Part shown: in pieces, positions 34,663-45,339 of the stretch
Numbering within the stretch: the stretch's first letter is position 1
Layout: each line of letters starts with the position of its first letter
From: Platerodrilus igneus
Taxonomy: Eukaryota > Arthropoda > Insecta > Coleoptera > Lycidae
Direction: 5' to 3'
NCBI GenBank assembly: GCA_036346225.1
Contig: JARFIW010001323.1
Span: forward strand, 620,001 to 684,000
DNA: 64,000 nt
Notes under the pieces: model-generated
The model's database searches: none
The model's input: the letters and a program-made list of their open reading frames with translations, nothing else
What the model was told of the DNA's origin: nothing
Program-made: the position numbers and the translations under genes

Positions 34663-35111
34663 ATGGACTAGATTGTACGATACAGATGTTAGATTCAAAG
34701 AGGATTTGGGTGGAACCTAATGGTAGTTTGGAAAAGGGATATAAGAATAATAGCGAGAAAAATTGCAAACGTATGATAATAATAAAGGGAGTTTAGATTT
34801 TGGGATTGGTTATTGGAGATAGACAGGATGATATTAGGAATGGATTTACGGACAGTATTAGATTAGGAATGGTTAATCAGGACAGACAGCAGGGTTTAAG
34901 TGATGAGAATATATTGGATAATAGTTTGGAAAAACGGAATGGAAATAATTTTGACAGAAATGAGATAGGGATGAATTATAGGATTTATGATAGCAACGCT
35001 AGGGTTAAAGTAAAAAGAGCAATTGATAAAAACGAAGGCATAAAAGTATGCAATTTATTTGAAATTATATACTGTCAAATAAATATATATGAAACGTCAA
35101 TCAAATATTAA
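34663..35111 (+). other. Decayed end of element D
   Basis: Short frames (34800-35111) rich in polar residues, no recognised domain. Probably the beginning of pol or unique spacer in a truncated copy. Confidence 0.4.
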
Positions 35112-35162
35112 TTTTCACTTTTAAATGGAATATATGCAACGTACAACTAACAAATCTACTCT

Positions 35163-35180
35163 GCCCCACGTTGGGCGCCA
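35163..35180 (-). other. Primer-binding site in minus orientation
   Basis: GCCCCACGTTGGGCGCCA is the reverse complement of TGGCGCCCAACGTGGGGC, the same core used by element B at 23108. It marks the inner edge of an LTR lying to its right, opposite in orientation to the gag/protease remnant on its left. Confidence 0.75.
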
Positions 35181-36702
35181 TATATTATATTACAGTGATC
35201 CTACCTTATTAGTGATAGGCGTAATATATCTATCTGTCACTCCTTGTCTTATTTTAGAGCCTTGTTGAGTTATGCCACACAATTTATCTTTAAATATTTA
35301 ACACGGCAGCTGTACTTAAATATTTTACAGGGCCGTCAAAACACGTAGCGGAATCTACCTAGGGTGGGTCCGTCCTAGGCAAACACCTCTCAACTAGACA
35401 CCCAAACAAATATCCAAGGAGTTTTCAAAATAATTTTAAAAGCCAAAAGTATCCCCAAACACTAGTTCCACTTTTATAAATTTGATAAAAGCACTACGTA
35501 GATATTAAATACTAATACCTGGAATCCAGATACAAGCGCCGCCTTCCAGCCGTCCTGAAGCCAAGTGACCAACTGCAGGCACCTCCTGTAAATAATAAGT
35601 AACTCGAGCAACTGGTAATCTCCAGACTATAAAACTACTAATATTTTTACAAATTCTATGTTATACAAATACTCAGATAACTCCAATTCCACTATGCTTT
35701 CCTCTTCAAAACGATAACGGTACAGACCAGCACTCCCTCTTTTAATTAATTTTTATTCGCCACAAAACTGCTACTATTTGCTATCTCCAGGTACAACTTG
35801 ACTTTCAAAATTTACTCGTAACTTTTTAAATGAAATAAAACTCAGAACAGTACAAAAACACGTCTATTTTTTCAGTAATATAAATTTGAAGTCTTTTATA
35901 AATAAAATACGTCTTCCTTTGTTTCCGTTGCCATAACAACTATCTCTACGCACACTATGCAATTTATAATTATTAATAATTGATTAATAATACAGTTCTT
36001 TTCTCTAGATACATTCATTTTCTAGATGGTTTGATAATCCAGTGATTTATGTATATTGAACTTTTTACAATATTGAAAATAGCTAACAAACTTTGATGGT
36101 TCAGCTTTTAAATTATACGTGACAGCCATTTATGTCTTATTCGGTAAACGTCCTGTCATTACATAACCAATCTTTAATTGTTAAAACATATTCAAACTGA
36201 AATTGATTTACAAATATTTTAGGAGTATCACTTAACTCCTCAAAATTTTAAAAGCGTGCAGTATACCACACAATTTTGATATTTGTTTTTACATTCAAAA
36301 GGTTCTGAAAACGCTAACTCCTAATTAAATTTCATATACGTGCAACCATAACAATTAAAATACGTATACAATGCAAACTTATCAACTAGCTTAGCCTGGT
36401 CTGTGGCCGGTATACGTTGTTGAATGCAATGCAGTTTCAAAAGCTTTATAAATTTATAAACGTGGAATAGTTGTTAATTTTTAAACCAAAATACCTGAAA
36501 CAAAATACCTAACAAACCCAAATATACCCCCATTATAGCAAGTTGTTTCGAAACCCTATTTAAACATTTTATAAGCCCACCCCCTTCTTGACAGTATAAT
36601 ATATATAATTTATATTCTACAACTATATTATATGCACCCACACATAAATTGTTGTACCGTTATTTGCTTTAAATTTTATATCTGAATATAATTTTATTAC
36701 AG
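35181..36702 (-). repeat. Probable LTR-like AT-rich region beside the primer site
   Basis: On the minus strand this region ends TAATATAATATA directly before the primer site, as an LTR would. A block at about 35521-35587 has AG/GT borders on the minus strand (TTACAG before, GTATTAG after). No partner LTR could be aligned confidently, so its length is not known. The segment next to 36703 must also hold intron sequence of the pickpocket gene. Confidence 0.35.
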
Positions 36703-36747
36703 ATCACTTCAATGCATTGAACATACCTGAGTGTTCTGCTAACGATG
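36703..36747 (+). CDS. Pickpocket-type channel gene, internal exon
   Basis: 45-bp exon: acceptor TTTTATTACAG, then sequence encoding HFNALNIPECSAND, then donor GTAAAA. It enters in phase 1 and leaves one base that completes a glycine with the next exon. PEC fits the cysteine-rich extracellular region of DEG/ENaC channels. Earlier exons were not found in the window. Confidence 0.65.
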
Positions 36748-36795
36748 GTAAAAATGTAATAATACGAATGGCTACTTAATTAATTTTCTGTGTAG

Positions 36796-36919
36796 GTACT
36801 ACTTCATATGATGCACCACCGTATGATCCCGCCCGAAATAATTCACCATGTTACTGCTTGCCACAATGTAATGAAAGAATGTACGAAATCAAGCGGAATA
36901 TCGCTTATAAAAGTTCAAT
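36796..36919 (+). CDS. Pickpocket-type channel gene, cysteine-rich extracellular exon
   Basis: 124-bp exon between acceptor TTCTGTGTAG and donor GTGAGT. It encodes TTSYDAPPYDPARNNSPC and then YCLPQCNERMYEIKRN. The C-x-C-L-P-x-C-N-E pattern followed by a tyrosine is the hallmark of the last cysteine-rich block before the second membrane segment in insect pickpocket (DEG/ENaC) subunits, which form amiloride-type sodium channels. The exon ends with AT of a split ATG codon whose G begins the exon at 49880, an exact phase match across a ~13-kb intron. Confidence 0.85.
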
Positions 36920-37269
36920 GTGAGTAATACAAAGTGTTAAGTATAACTTTGTGCAACATTGCGCTATTGTTATTACCTATTAGGTTCACATAGGACACCT
37001 GCTACGTACCTAGACGTAGCCGAAAAAAACGTAAATACCAGGCTAACTACCAAACGCGGAGAGTGGGGGTATTCACCTACATACCAAAAAAACAAAAAAA
37101 AGCACGTCGCCCACGATTATCTATTAACAATAAAAATAAATAAAGGATTCTGTACAAACAAGCAAAAGAAATAAATTAAGCGTCGTTACTATTTCAAGGC
37201 AAACAATTATGTGATACGAACAATTTAGTACTTAAGATACGATGTGCGCATCTCATATTTTACACAAAA

Positions 37270-37505
37270 TAAAACTAATCAGTAGAAAATAAACATGTGA
37301 GAGCTTTTGTCAAGCGTTTTTATAATTGCGCATAATACTTTTTGTAAAATAAACTAATCTGGAGAAAAGAATTAAATGTGAGAGCTTTGTTCCAACATTC
37401 TTTTAAATGGAACATAATACCGTTTGTAAAATAAACTAAAAAGTAGAAAAGAATAAGCGTGTGGGAACTTTTGCCAAACATTTTTAACGATGGTACATCA
37501 CACCC
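37270..37505. repeat. Tandem array, three ~81-bp units
   Basis: GTAGAAAATAAACATGTGAG, GGAGAAAAGAATTAAATGTG and GTAGAAAAGAATAAGCGTGT begin successive units. Each is followed by a GAGCTTT-like stretch and TTTGTAAAATAAACTA. Units are about 75-80% alike. Confidence 0.8.
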
Positions 37506-38825
37506 GTAGAGCAATAATATCGATTCGCAGCAACAAACAATAGTCCTACAGTGTCACGTTTCTTATCACGTAACTACACCAAACGCAGATAAGGAATATG
37601 CCCTTGATATACACAAAAAAAAGTTGTATACCTGTATGTGTCGGGATACTTAGCTGGCACGCCATCGGGAGTGAATCAGCACCGCATTGCCACGGTCGTC
37701 GGGATCTATTTACCCTGTTTCCATAACGGCAATAGCGATCTACAGGCAACTGCAGTTGATCTGTGGCAAAGAACAGTTGAGCCTACATAAAGAAAGAACC
37801 AATTTGGCCTTCAGCTAAGAGCTAAAAAGAGAATCTGATTAGGATGGGTATGCGCATAAAACTCACCGATACACGCAAGGTACTTCCTACTTGTCGAACA
37901 AAAAAACGTGCATTGCTCTTGAAGTACTGAGGCGTGTAATGTAGAAAATATTTCAACGCACAAGCTGCAGAATCAAGTTAAAAATTGGGTCAAATAACAC
38001 GAGTTCTAACTGTAATCCTCGCGTTATCAAAGCGCGATTAGCAAACTGGAAAACACGCTATCAATAATAGTAGGATCCATTATTTTGACAAGTCATTAGA
38101 TGGGAAATACAAGAGAAAGCAATTATACGTTATCGGAATGTTTAACAAATTAACGGATACCTAAAACAAGGTATTGACTATTTAATTTATCGAATAAATT
38201 TTCGTTTTAAAAGAAAAATAGATTTGAGCTAAAATTATGTTAAAGCGGGCTTATTCTGAACAGGTACACTATATAGGGTATTGTTGAAAAATTTAGGAAT
38301 AAAAATGGAATTTATTCAAGCGGGTAATGACTTAACCAGGGGGAAAAGGGTATTTGATTTATGTTGAAAAATAAACGTAACACACCTATGGCATTCTTGT
38401 GCAAATTCGCCTCTGTCCCCTCTATTTCTTATTATATAATACTCAACGGTACACACTAGTAAAAAAATTATGCACCCAGTTCTTTTTGTTTATTTAAGAC
38501 ACTAAAATTAAAGGTAGGACTTACACACGAAAACTTAATATGTGAACAGAATTATATTGAACATCACATTACACAAAATATTTACAACATATAATCAATT
38601 CGCTTTAACTTTAAGATGACGTCAAATGTAGTAATGAAGTGTTGGCAACTGTATCCAAATAAATACCTAGAATTGCGTTTGAAGTACTGTCATTTAACAC
38701 AATAAAGGTTGTCCGTTCTATACGGTGTTGCCACTAATTGCTTTTGCTAATTGAAGCATTTATCATGCGAATGGGAATATTTGTTTTCTTTCATTAAGTA
38801 GTGTAAGGTTTTTATTTTCCGTACA
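37506..38825. other. Intron sequence, no feature seen
   Basis: AT-rich single-copy-looking DNA. Short frames only, no recognised repeat. Confidence 0.5.
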
Positions 38826-38832
38826 CATATAT

Positions 38833-38896
<64 letters not shown>
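38826..38896. repeat. (TA)n microsatellite at left edge of tRNA-like array
   Basis: Two TA runs separated by an AA. It grows out of the AATATATATT sequence found at the same place inside the array units. Confidence 0.95.
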
Positions 38897-38901
<5 letters not shown>

Positions 38902-38990
38902 GTTATTAAGATGAAATGAAAACACAACCTTGTATTTAAAGTTGAATTACCATTTCAAATCGAACTAGTAATTGAAAACCACTAAAGAAC

Positions 38991-39063
38991 GGCTACAGCA
39001 GGATTTGAACCCGCAACCTCTGATTCACCGGATCAGTGCTCTAACCAATTGAGCTATCTAGCC
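38991..39063 (-). tRNA. tRNA-like gene, anticodon position GGT (copy 1)
   Basis: 73 nt that fold as a full cloverleaf: acceptor GGCTAGA/TGTAGCC with one G-G mismatch, D stem GCTC/GAGC, anticodon stem CTGAT/ATCAG, T stem GCGGG/CCTGC with one G-T pair, T loop TTCAAAT. The loop CCGGTGA puts GGT at the anticodon (Thr ACC) but has C instead of the near-universal T at position 33. GGT anticodons are not normally used by nuclear eukaryotic tRNAs. So this may be a tRNA-derived repeat rather than a working tRNA. Confidence 0.6.
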
Positions 39064-39203
39064 TAATTGATTAGATGATGTTATACTTAATACTACTGAA
39101 GCTTGGTCCTTGTTAACGATTTTCAATTACGTCCTGCATTTAAGGAAATTGAAACAAGGACCAAGCTTCAGTAGTATTAAGTATAACATCATCTAATCAA
39201 TTA

Positions 39204-39276
39204 GGCTAGATAGCTCAATTGGTTAGAGCACTGATCCGGTGAATCAGAGGTTGCGGGTTCAAATCCTGCTGTAGCC
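39204..39276 (+). tRNA. tRNA-like gene (copy 2)
   Basis: Identical to copy 1 in sequence, opposite strand. The internal B box GGTTCAAATCC and A-box-like TAGCTCAATTGG are present, so RNA polymerase III transcription is conceivable. No CCA is encoded. No T-run terminator follows immediately; GTTCTTTT comes directly after the gene. Confidence 0.6.
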
Positions 39277-39600
39277 GTTCTTTTAGTGGTTTTCAATTAC
39301 TAGTTCGATTTGAAATGGTAATTCAACTTTAAATACAAGGTTGTGTTTTCATTTCATCTTAATAACTATTAATATATATTAAGCATTCATTTGCATTCCA
39401 AATGTGGATTATTCTCTATTAATAATAATATAATTACATGTTTGTATTATTCCGAACGTTGCAAAATGGAGGATCAAGTTATTAGTACATGAATTATGTA
39501 TATAACTAGATTCAATTTCCTTAAATGCAGGACGTAATTGAAAATCGTTAACAAGGACCAAGCTTCAGTAGTATTAAGTATAACATCATCTAATCAATTA

Positions 39601-39673
39601 GGCTAGATAGCTCAATTGGTTAGAGCACTGATCCGGTGAATCAGAGGTTGCGGGTTCAAATCCTGCTGTAGCC
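39601..39673 (+). tRNA. tRNA-like gene (copy 3)
   Basis: Identical to copies 1, 2 and 4, 397 bp downstream of copy 2. Confidence 0.6.
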
Positions 39674-39997
39674 GTTCTTTTAGTGGTTTTCAATTACTAG
39701 TTCGATTTGAAATGGTAATTCAACTTTAAATACAAGGTTGTGTTTTCATTTCATCTTAATAACTATTAATATATATTAAGCATTCATTTGCATTCCAAAT
39801 GTGGATTATTCTCTATTAATAATAATATAATTACATGTTTGTATTATTCCGAACGTTGCAAAATGGAGGATCAAGTTATTAGTACATGAATTATGTATAT
39901 AACTAGATTCAATTTCCTTAAATGCAGGACGTAATTGAAAATCGTTAACAAGGACCAAGCTTCAGTAGTATTAAGTATAACATCATCTAATCAATTA

Positions 39998-40070
39998 GGC
40001 TAGATAGCTCAATTGGTTAGAGCACTGATCCGGTGAATCAGAGGTTGCGGGTTCAAATCCTGCTGTAGCC
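39998..40070 (+). tRNA. tRNA-like gene (copy 4)
   Basis: Identical to the other copies, 397 bp downstream of copy 3. The unit it belongs to is cut short by the TA microsatellite at 40214. Confidence 0.6.
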
Positions 40071-40210
40071 GTTCTTTTAGTGGTTTTCAATTACTAGTTC
40101 GATTTGAAATGGTAATTCAACTTTAAATACAAGGTTGTGTTTTCATTTCATCTTAATAACTATTAATATATATTAAGCATTCATTTGCATTCCAAATGTG
40201 GATTATTCTC

Positions 40211-40213
<3 letters not shown>

Positions 40214-40253
<40 letters not shown>
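40214..40253. repeat. (TA)n microsatellite at right edge of array
   Basis: About 20 TA units, placed where the array unit would read ATTAATAATAATATAA. Confidence 0.95.
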
Positions 40254-40256
<3 letters not shown>

Positions 40257-40305
40257 CTCAAATTTAGACCAAGGTAGAAAATTAATTAACGACATCAAAT
40301 AATTT

Positions 40306-40520
40306 TAATCACCGTGTATAAGAAAGCTTTGGGTAATAATACGCTTCATTTAAAGGCATAAATTCGTCATTTACTTCTAAACATAGGGTTTATATTGTTT
40401 AGATAATGTTAAACACCGTGTATATTAAAGCAGTGGAAAATAGTACGCTTAATTAAAGGCCTACTGTGTAGATTTAAATCATTCAATTAGAATGTAGGGT
40501 TTTTGTATATAATCATAATC
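40306..40520. repeat. Two imperfect ~105-bp tandem units
   Basis: Units share CACCGTGTATA, AATA(A/G)TACGCTT(C/A)ATT, AAAGGC and a closing (A/G)TAGGGTTT. A third start (ACCGTGGAGCATAA) appears at about 40574. Confidence 0.65.
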
Positions 40521-40574
40521 AACGTTTAAAAAGAAGTAATGTAGGATTTCATTAGATAATACGCGTTATTAAAA

Positions 40575-42178
40575 CCGTGGAGCATAAAATTTAATCTTTC
40601 CAAGTACTAAAACTATCGAGAAATTATAAAGACATGGGAAAGGCACGCAAAAGACTCAGGAACACCTGCAAAGAATAACGATGTATATAATAGTTGATAA
40701 GCTTTAAGCTATATGAGTGCAAGTAAGAAAGCGAGTTTGTGGTATAAAGACAAGCGAGATGGAATGCATTAGCAGTTAAATGAGGGGAAAAATGTGAAAC
40801 AAGCGCACAGGTTTTAGATAGAACCAACAGACTAGATTGGCGATTAAGGTTAAAATAAGATACAAACATGAGAGGGGAAGCATATCAGTTGGTGTGTAAA
40901 ATTAATTGGTTGTTCTCGGACGTGTTGCGAGGCGTGTGGAAAATTCTTAGATTTTCAAATCGGACGAGTGCAAATTTCAGTAGAATCATTGTGCCAAGAC
41001 ATCGGAAGGGAAAATAGAATGCGAATTTCTTAAAATCGTCCGTCGCGGGACAAATTCGACTTGCAAGCGAGCCATTATATAAACCCGGACTAATAGGAAT
41101 TTCGCTCTCATATATTTTTGATTCTATATTTTAAACAGTTTTGCTTTTTATTTTTTGATTATTCGATACTTTAAGTAGAATACGTGGTGATTACGTGCTA
41201 CAATAAAAGTTATTAATACACTTGGAGAAGATAAATGAAGGTAACGAAGTCTAGTTATATTTGCGGGTATTACTGTACCAATTATCGAAATTAGTAACGA
41301 TAAATGAATAAACAAAAGTAGGCAGTTTTTGGGTATAGCGTGAAAGAGTTATGAATTTCAGTGCTATTTTTCGGGGATTTTAATAATCAAATGTTATTCG
41401 TAAACGTGATTGGATCCACAAAACAAGATTTAGATATACATAAATGAGTTCCTGAGTAGCCCTGAAACCTTTTAGACGAATGGTGGTGGAGAAAAATTTG
41501 AAAGGCGGTCAAAAATCTGAAGCCGTAAACATAAACCAGCTGGAATGGTGGGATTAGCAAGTCCGATGTACATTGAAGCCACGAGTGCATTAACCTTCAG
41601 GTAAATTATGCATTTTAGTTCGATCTTAGATGTTTTGATGTGTGTTGAATATCTTTATAATTTGTTTGATAAAAATGGACAGTAGTAAATTTGTATAAAC
41701 AACAAATTTTTAATTTTAAGGTAAAATTTTCTTGTATAAGTAGAAAGGAGTATTTATCAGGTTTATGTTTTTGATTATGATGAAAATTTGGGTCTGTCTT
41801 TGAGCTCAATTAGACTAACTTGTTAAATTAACGTAAAGGGGTGGGAGATGCTCCCTTTCATTCAGACTCAGGTCTGCAAATATTGTTAACTTAATTAGTA
41901 TGCATCCTACAAGGACTCTAATTCTGGATGCAAATAAAATGATGACAAATTTGAACTTGAAATTTTATGATGCTGAAATTTATGCTAAAATTTAATTTTG
42001 ACTGTATTGTGAATATTGGTGTAAATAGAGTTAACGTTGATGTTTGTGGTAGGAATGTGTTTTTTTTTATGAATGAGGATGAAAGTTTTAACTAGGTGAG
42101 AAGCCGAGGCGGAAGGAGTCAAGAGGAGATATTCAGGTAAGAGATCTAATATCAGAGGAGATTTCACCGTAGTAACGA
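40575..42178. other. Intron sequence, no feature seen
   Basis: No supported coding frame, RNA or repeat. Short frames on the minus strand (40624-40869, 41387-41590) have no recognisable domain. Confidence 0.45.
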
Positions 42179-42310
42179 GAATCACAGCAAATCTTGACGC
42201 CCTATGTGTGAGGCTCGATTCTTATAAGGAATCACAACAATCTTGACGCCCAATCTGTGGGCTCTAATGTTTTTTAGAAAGGACCCAGTTCCTGTGGACG
42301 AGGATCACAG
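42179..42310. repeat. Short direct repeats resembling a primer-binding site
   Basis: ATCACA(G/A)CAA(A)TCTTGACGCCC occurs at 42181 and 42231, followed by a (T/C)GTG(T)G(G/A)GGCTC-like tail, and ATCACAGCAA recurs at 42304. The second copy reads TTGACGCCCAATCTGTGGGC, similar to the Gypsy primer site TGGCGCCCAACGTGGGGC. It may be a degenerate retroelement leader. Confidence 0.35.
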
Positions 42311-42553
42311 CAATATATATATTTAACCGTTGTTTCTTTCATTATACAGTGAACGAACTAAATATGCAACATCTGGTGCATGCCTGTTTTGCTCTTGCAT
42401 TGCGCTCTATGGTTATAATGTTCTGCTAAACAGTTGTTCATAGCCCTTAATCTAAGCAACATCTACATGAAATTGGCTGAGAGCGACTGGCGGCTTACGT
42501 TGTAAGATTTTTATGAGGATACTTCCTGTATGTTTGTTGTGGTTTGTTAACTG

Positions 42554-42698
42554 TTCTTTTTAATCTTTCTTGGGAATAAAACCACTTATATTTGTTAAAA
42601 TGATCTTTATTTACGCTTCTAGGTCATGGATCGAAACGTAAATAAACATCATTTTAACAAATATAAGTGGTTTTATTCCCAAGAAAGATTAAAAAGAA
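42554..42698. repeat. Hairpin with 62-bp arms and 21-bp loop
   Basis: 42554-42615 and 42637-42698 are reverse complements with a single mismatch. The loop is CTTCTAGGTCATGGATCGAAA. No flanking target duplication was found. It may be a small inverted-repeat element. Confidence 0.9.
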
Positions 42699-42779
42699 TT
42701 TTTGTGTGGGTGTCTGAATAGACGAGCATGGCGAGTTGGAGTTTTAATTCAAAATGGTTGGTAATTTTAATTAATTTAA

Positions 42780-43052
42780 ATACATCTAACCTTTTTCTTC
42801 TAATAGCGCAACAAATTCTTTTTACAATGTTTCAACAAAGTTTTGAATGAGTTAGGCTTCGATATATTTGCCATAACAGAAACATGGCTGGTCCCTGACT
42901 TCCCATCAAACCTGATCATGATCTTAGGCTATAGTCTTGTTAAAAATGATAGAGATACACAGGGAGGAGGACTCTGCTTTTATACTAGGAGTGGAATCAA
43001 CTACACAGTTTCTAAAACACAAACAGATACTTCTGAATTAGAGCAGTTGTAG
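42780..43052 (+). pseudogene. LINE endonuclease fragment (CR1/Jockey-type)
   Basis: The frame reads LGFDIFAITETWLVPDFPSN, then GYSLVKNDRDTQGGGLCFYT, the N-terminal part of an APE-type endonuclease (the E of ITETWL is a catalytic position). It stops at 43052 and is followed at once by LINE sequence on the other strand. Confidence 0.8.
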
Positions 43053-44055
43053 ATAAAAATCAAAGTTAATAAACTAAACATAGCAAGATATTGGTCTTGA
43101 AAAATGTGAAATCTCTTTTGTAAAATAAATATGGATTTTAATTTCTCTTGTGACGTTGCCTCTCCCCAATAAACAATGCCATATCGTAAATAAGATTCAA
43201 TCAAAGCAAAGTAGGCCCGTCGTGCTATTTCGCTACCAAGTTCAAATGCTATTGTACAAATTGCAAAACAGTTTTTTAAAAGTTTTTTAGAGAGTATATA
43301 TGTGAGTATGCCATTTCAAAATGCTCTCAATATATATACCTAAAAATTTTGTTTCAGTAGTTGTCGAAAGTATAGACTGTCCAATGACAATTGGTTGTAG
43401 TGTTCCATTGAAGGTTATGATTTTGGTTATATAAAGACTTAAACTTAGATTGTTACTGTTGTACCACTCCATTATTCTTGCAATGTCATGTTGTATCGTG
43501 TTTGCGAAAACAGTTGCATTTAAATCGGACCATAATATACATGTGTCATCAGCAAATAGTGTACAAGCTCCTAAAATGTTGAGATGAAAAATGTCATTAA
43601 TATAAAGTAAAAATAGGACAGGTCCTAAAACAGATCCTTGCGGTACTCCACATGATACAGCAATGGTCAAAGATAGTTTATTAGAGCTTTTGACTGTATT
43701 CTGCCTTCTAGGTAAGCTTTAAATCAGTTTAATGCTACCCCACGAATTCTATATAATTCTAATTTTAGTAATAAGAGTTTATGACTAACACAGTCAAAAG
43801 CTTTTGAAATGTCACAAAACATGGCTGAGAATATTTTATTATCATTAATATTTAAATAAATGTTATCTAGTAAATTGAGCATAGCGTCATTTGTGTTTAG
43901 TTTATTCCAAAATCCAAATTGAATAGGCGATAATATATTAAACTTATTTAAATAACTCAAGAGTCGTAGTTTCACCAGTTTTTCTATTATTTTAGATAAT
44001 GTTGATACTAGTGCTATGGGCCTATAGTTTTTCTCTATAGTAGGGCACAAAGAAT
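43001..44055 (-). pseudogene. LINE reverse transcriptase fragment (CR1/Jockey-like)
   Basis: Minus-strand frames 43724-44050 and 43287-43670 give RT text: NYRPIALVSTLSKIIEKL, SAMFCDISKAFDCVSHKL (first catalytic D), GVPQGSVLGPVLFLLYINDI and CTLFADDTCIL (paired D). 43001-43204 continues with YLRYGIVYWG and LQKRF. A gap of ~50 bp near 43690 shifts the frame. 5' truncated by the RTE-like LINE at about 44060. Confidence 0.88.
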
Positions 44056-44423
44056 ACTACTATAGTAAGCCTGCTTATCATAAAAGGCGATTAAAAGGTG
44101 CGGCAAGAGGCAGCAGCCTTGCTGACTAAAAGATATTGGAGGAGAGTTGGTTGGTCTCGGGCGATCCTCAATAATTTACAAAGTTGTTGGGAGTTGGCCG
44201 TGACAGATACGGCTTTTTGCTAAAATCTTTAAAAACTGTGTTGTGGAAAGATATGGGAACCTACCACAATATTTCCCAGGTATGCGTGGCCTAAAACACG
44301 AAATATGTATGACGGAGAGCTCACAAGTAAAATTCTTGTCCGGAGGTAAAATACCCCTTCATTCGGATCTTGGGGGTACTTGGGGCGCGTCATCGTGAGA
44401 ATTTAAAACACAGGTTCGAGTTA

Positions 44424-45215
44424 GTGATAGGGACTTGGAATGTAAGGTCAATACTTAGAGTAGATAAGTTGACGAATTTATTAGTCGAAATGACAAAAAA
44501 AGCTGGACATTTTAGGTATTAGTGAGGTGAGATGGCCAGATAGTAATGACTTTTGGAAAGACAATTATAGAATAATTACAACTTCTTCAACTAATGGACA
44601 GGCAGGGGTAGGAATAGTGTTAAGTAAAAGATTAGGACGTAAAGTTAAAGAGTATTTACAATTTGGTGATAGAATAATTATGGTTAGATTGAGTACAAAA
44701 CCCACAGACACTGTTTTAGTACAGGTTTACATGCCAACAACTCAGTACGATGATGAGGAAGTAGAAAAGGTATACGAGGATATAAATAGTATAGTGAGAA
44801 AAGTAAAGCGAGATGAGAATTTAATAGTTATGGGCGATTTTAATGCGTCAGTGGTAGAAGGTAGTGAGGGAAAAATGGTAGGAAAATTTGGGTATGACAG
44901 ACGAAATGATAGAGGATAAAGGTTAGTTGAGTTTTGCCAGTAACTTTAAACACCCTATTCGAACAACATGTTAGGAGAAGATATACCTTTAAAGTGCCAG
45001 GTGATAGGGCTAGGTACCAAGTTAAAAACTGTCGTAGTTATCCAGGGGCTGACATAGATAGCGATCATAACTTAGTTAAAATGAAGTGTAAGCTAAAATT
45101 CAAAAAATTGAGAAAGGTTAAAAGAGAGGGATGGGATCTAGGTAAGCTTAATGATAATGAGGTAAAAGAGGAATATAAACAAGTATTAGATAATAAGATC
45201 AAAGACCATAGGTAA
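44424..45215 (+). pseudogene. RTE-like LINE endonuclease domain
   Basis: Pieces 44527-44919 and 44934-45215. Motifs MGDFNA and the closing SYPGADIDSDHNLVKMK are those of APE-like endonucleases of the RTE clade. The stretch that normally joins RYTF.SPGD.. to the YPGAD segment is shortened (RARYQVKNCRSYPGAD), so about 15-20 residues are missing. Confidence 0.85.
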
Positions 45216-45339
45216 GAAAAAAATAGAAGCGAGAAAACCCTTGGTAACAAAGGAGATCTTAAATTGAATAGAGAATAGAAGAAAGCTTAAACCCTTCAGA
45301 GAATTGGATAGTGAAAGTAAGCAAAAATATAGTTGAGTT

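Larger units (their letters stand above)
38893..40213. repeat. Palindrome plus tandem array with tRNA-like genes
   Basis: An inverted copy (38893-39114) faces a direct copy (39153-39376) across a 38-bp spacer, forming a near-perfect 222-bp-arm palindrome. From the direct copy onward, a 397-bp unit repeats: tRNA-like genes start at 39204, 39601 and 39998, exactly 397 bp apart, and the full units appear identical. The array is closed on both sides by TA microsatellites. Unit contents other than the tRNA-like gene show no coding frame. Confidence 0.93.

Noticed and set aside
36959..37174. Plus-strand frame with lysine-rich end just after the pickpocket exon
   Set aside because: Begins after a good donor site and has no domain or acceptor. 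Treated as intron sequence.
38893..40213. CRISPR-like array
   Set aside because: Repeats are 397 bp with no spacer structure, in a eukaryotic intron.
42780..44055. Twin-priming inversion as explanation of the LINE arrangement
   Set aside because: Twin priming would place the inverted 5' part before the 3' part. Here the 3' sides meet.
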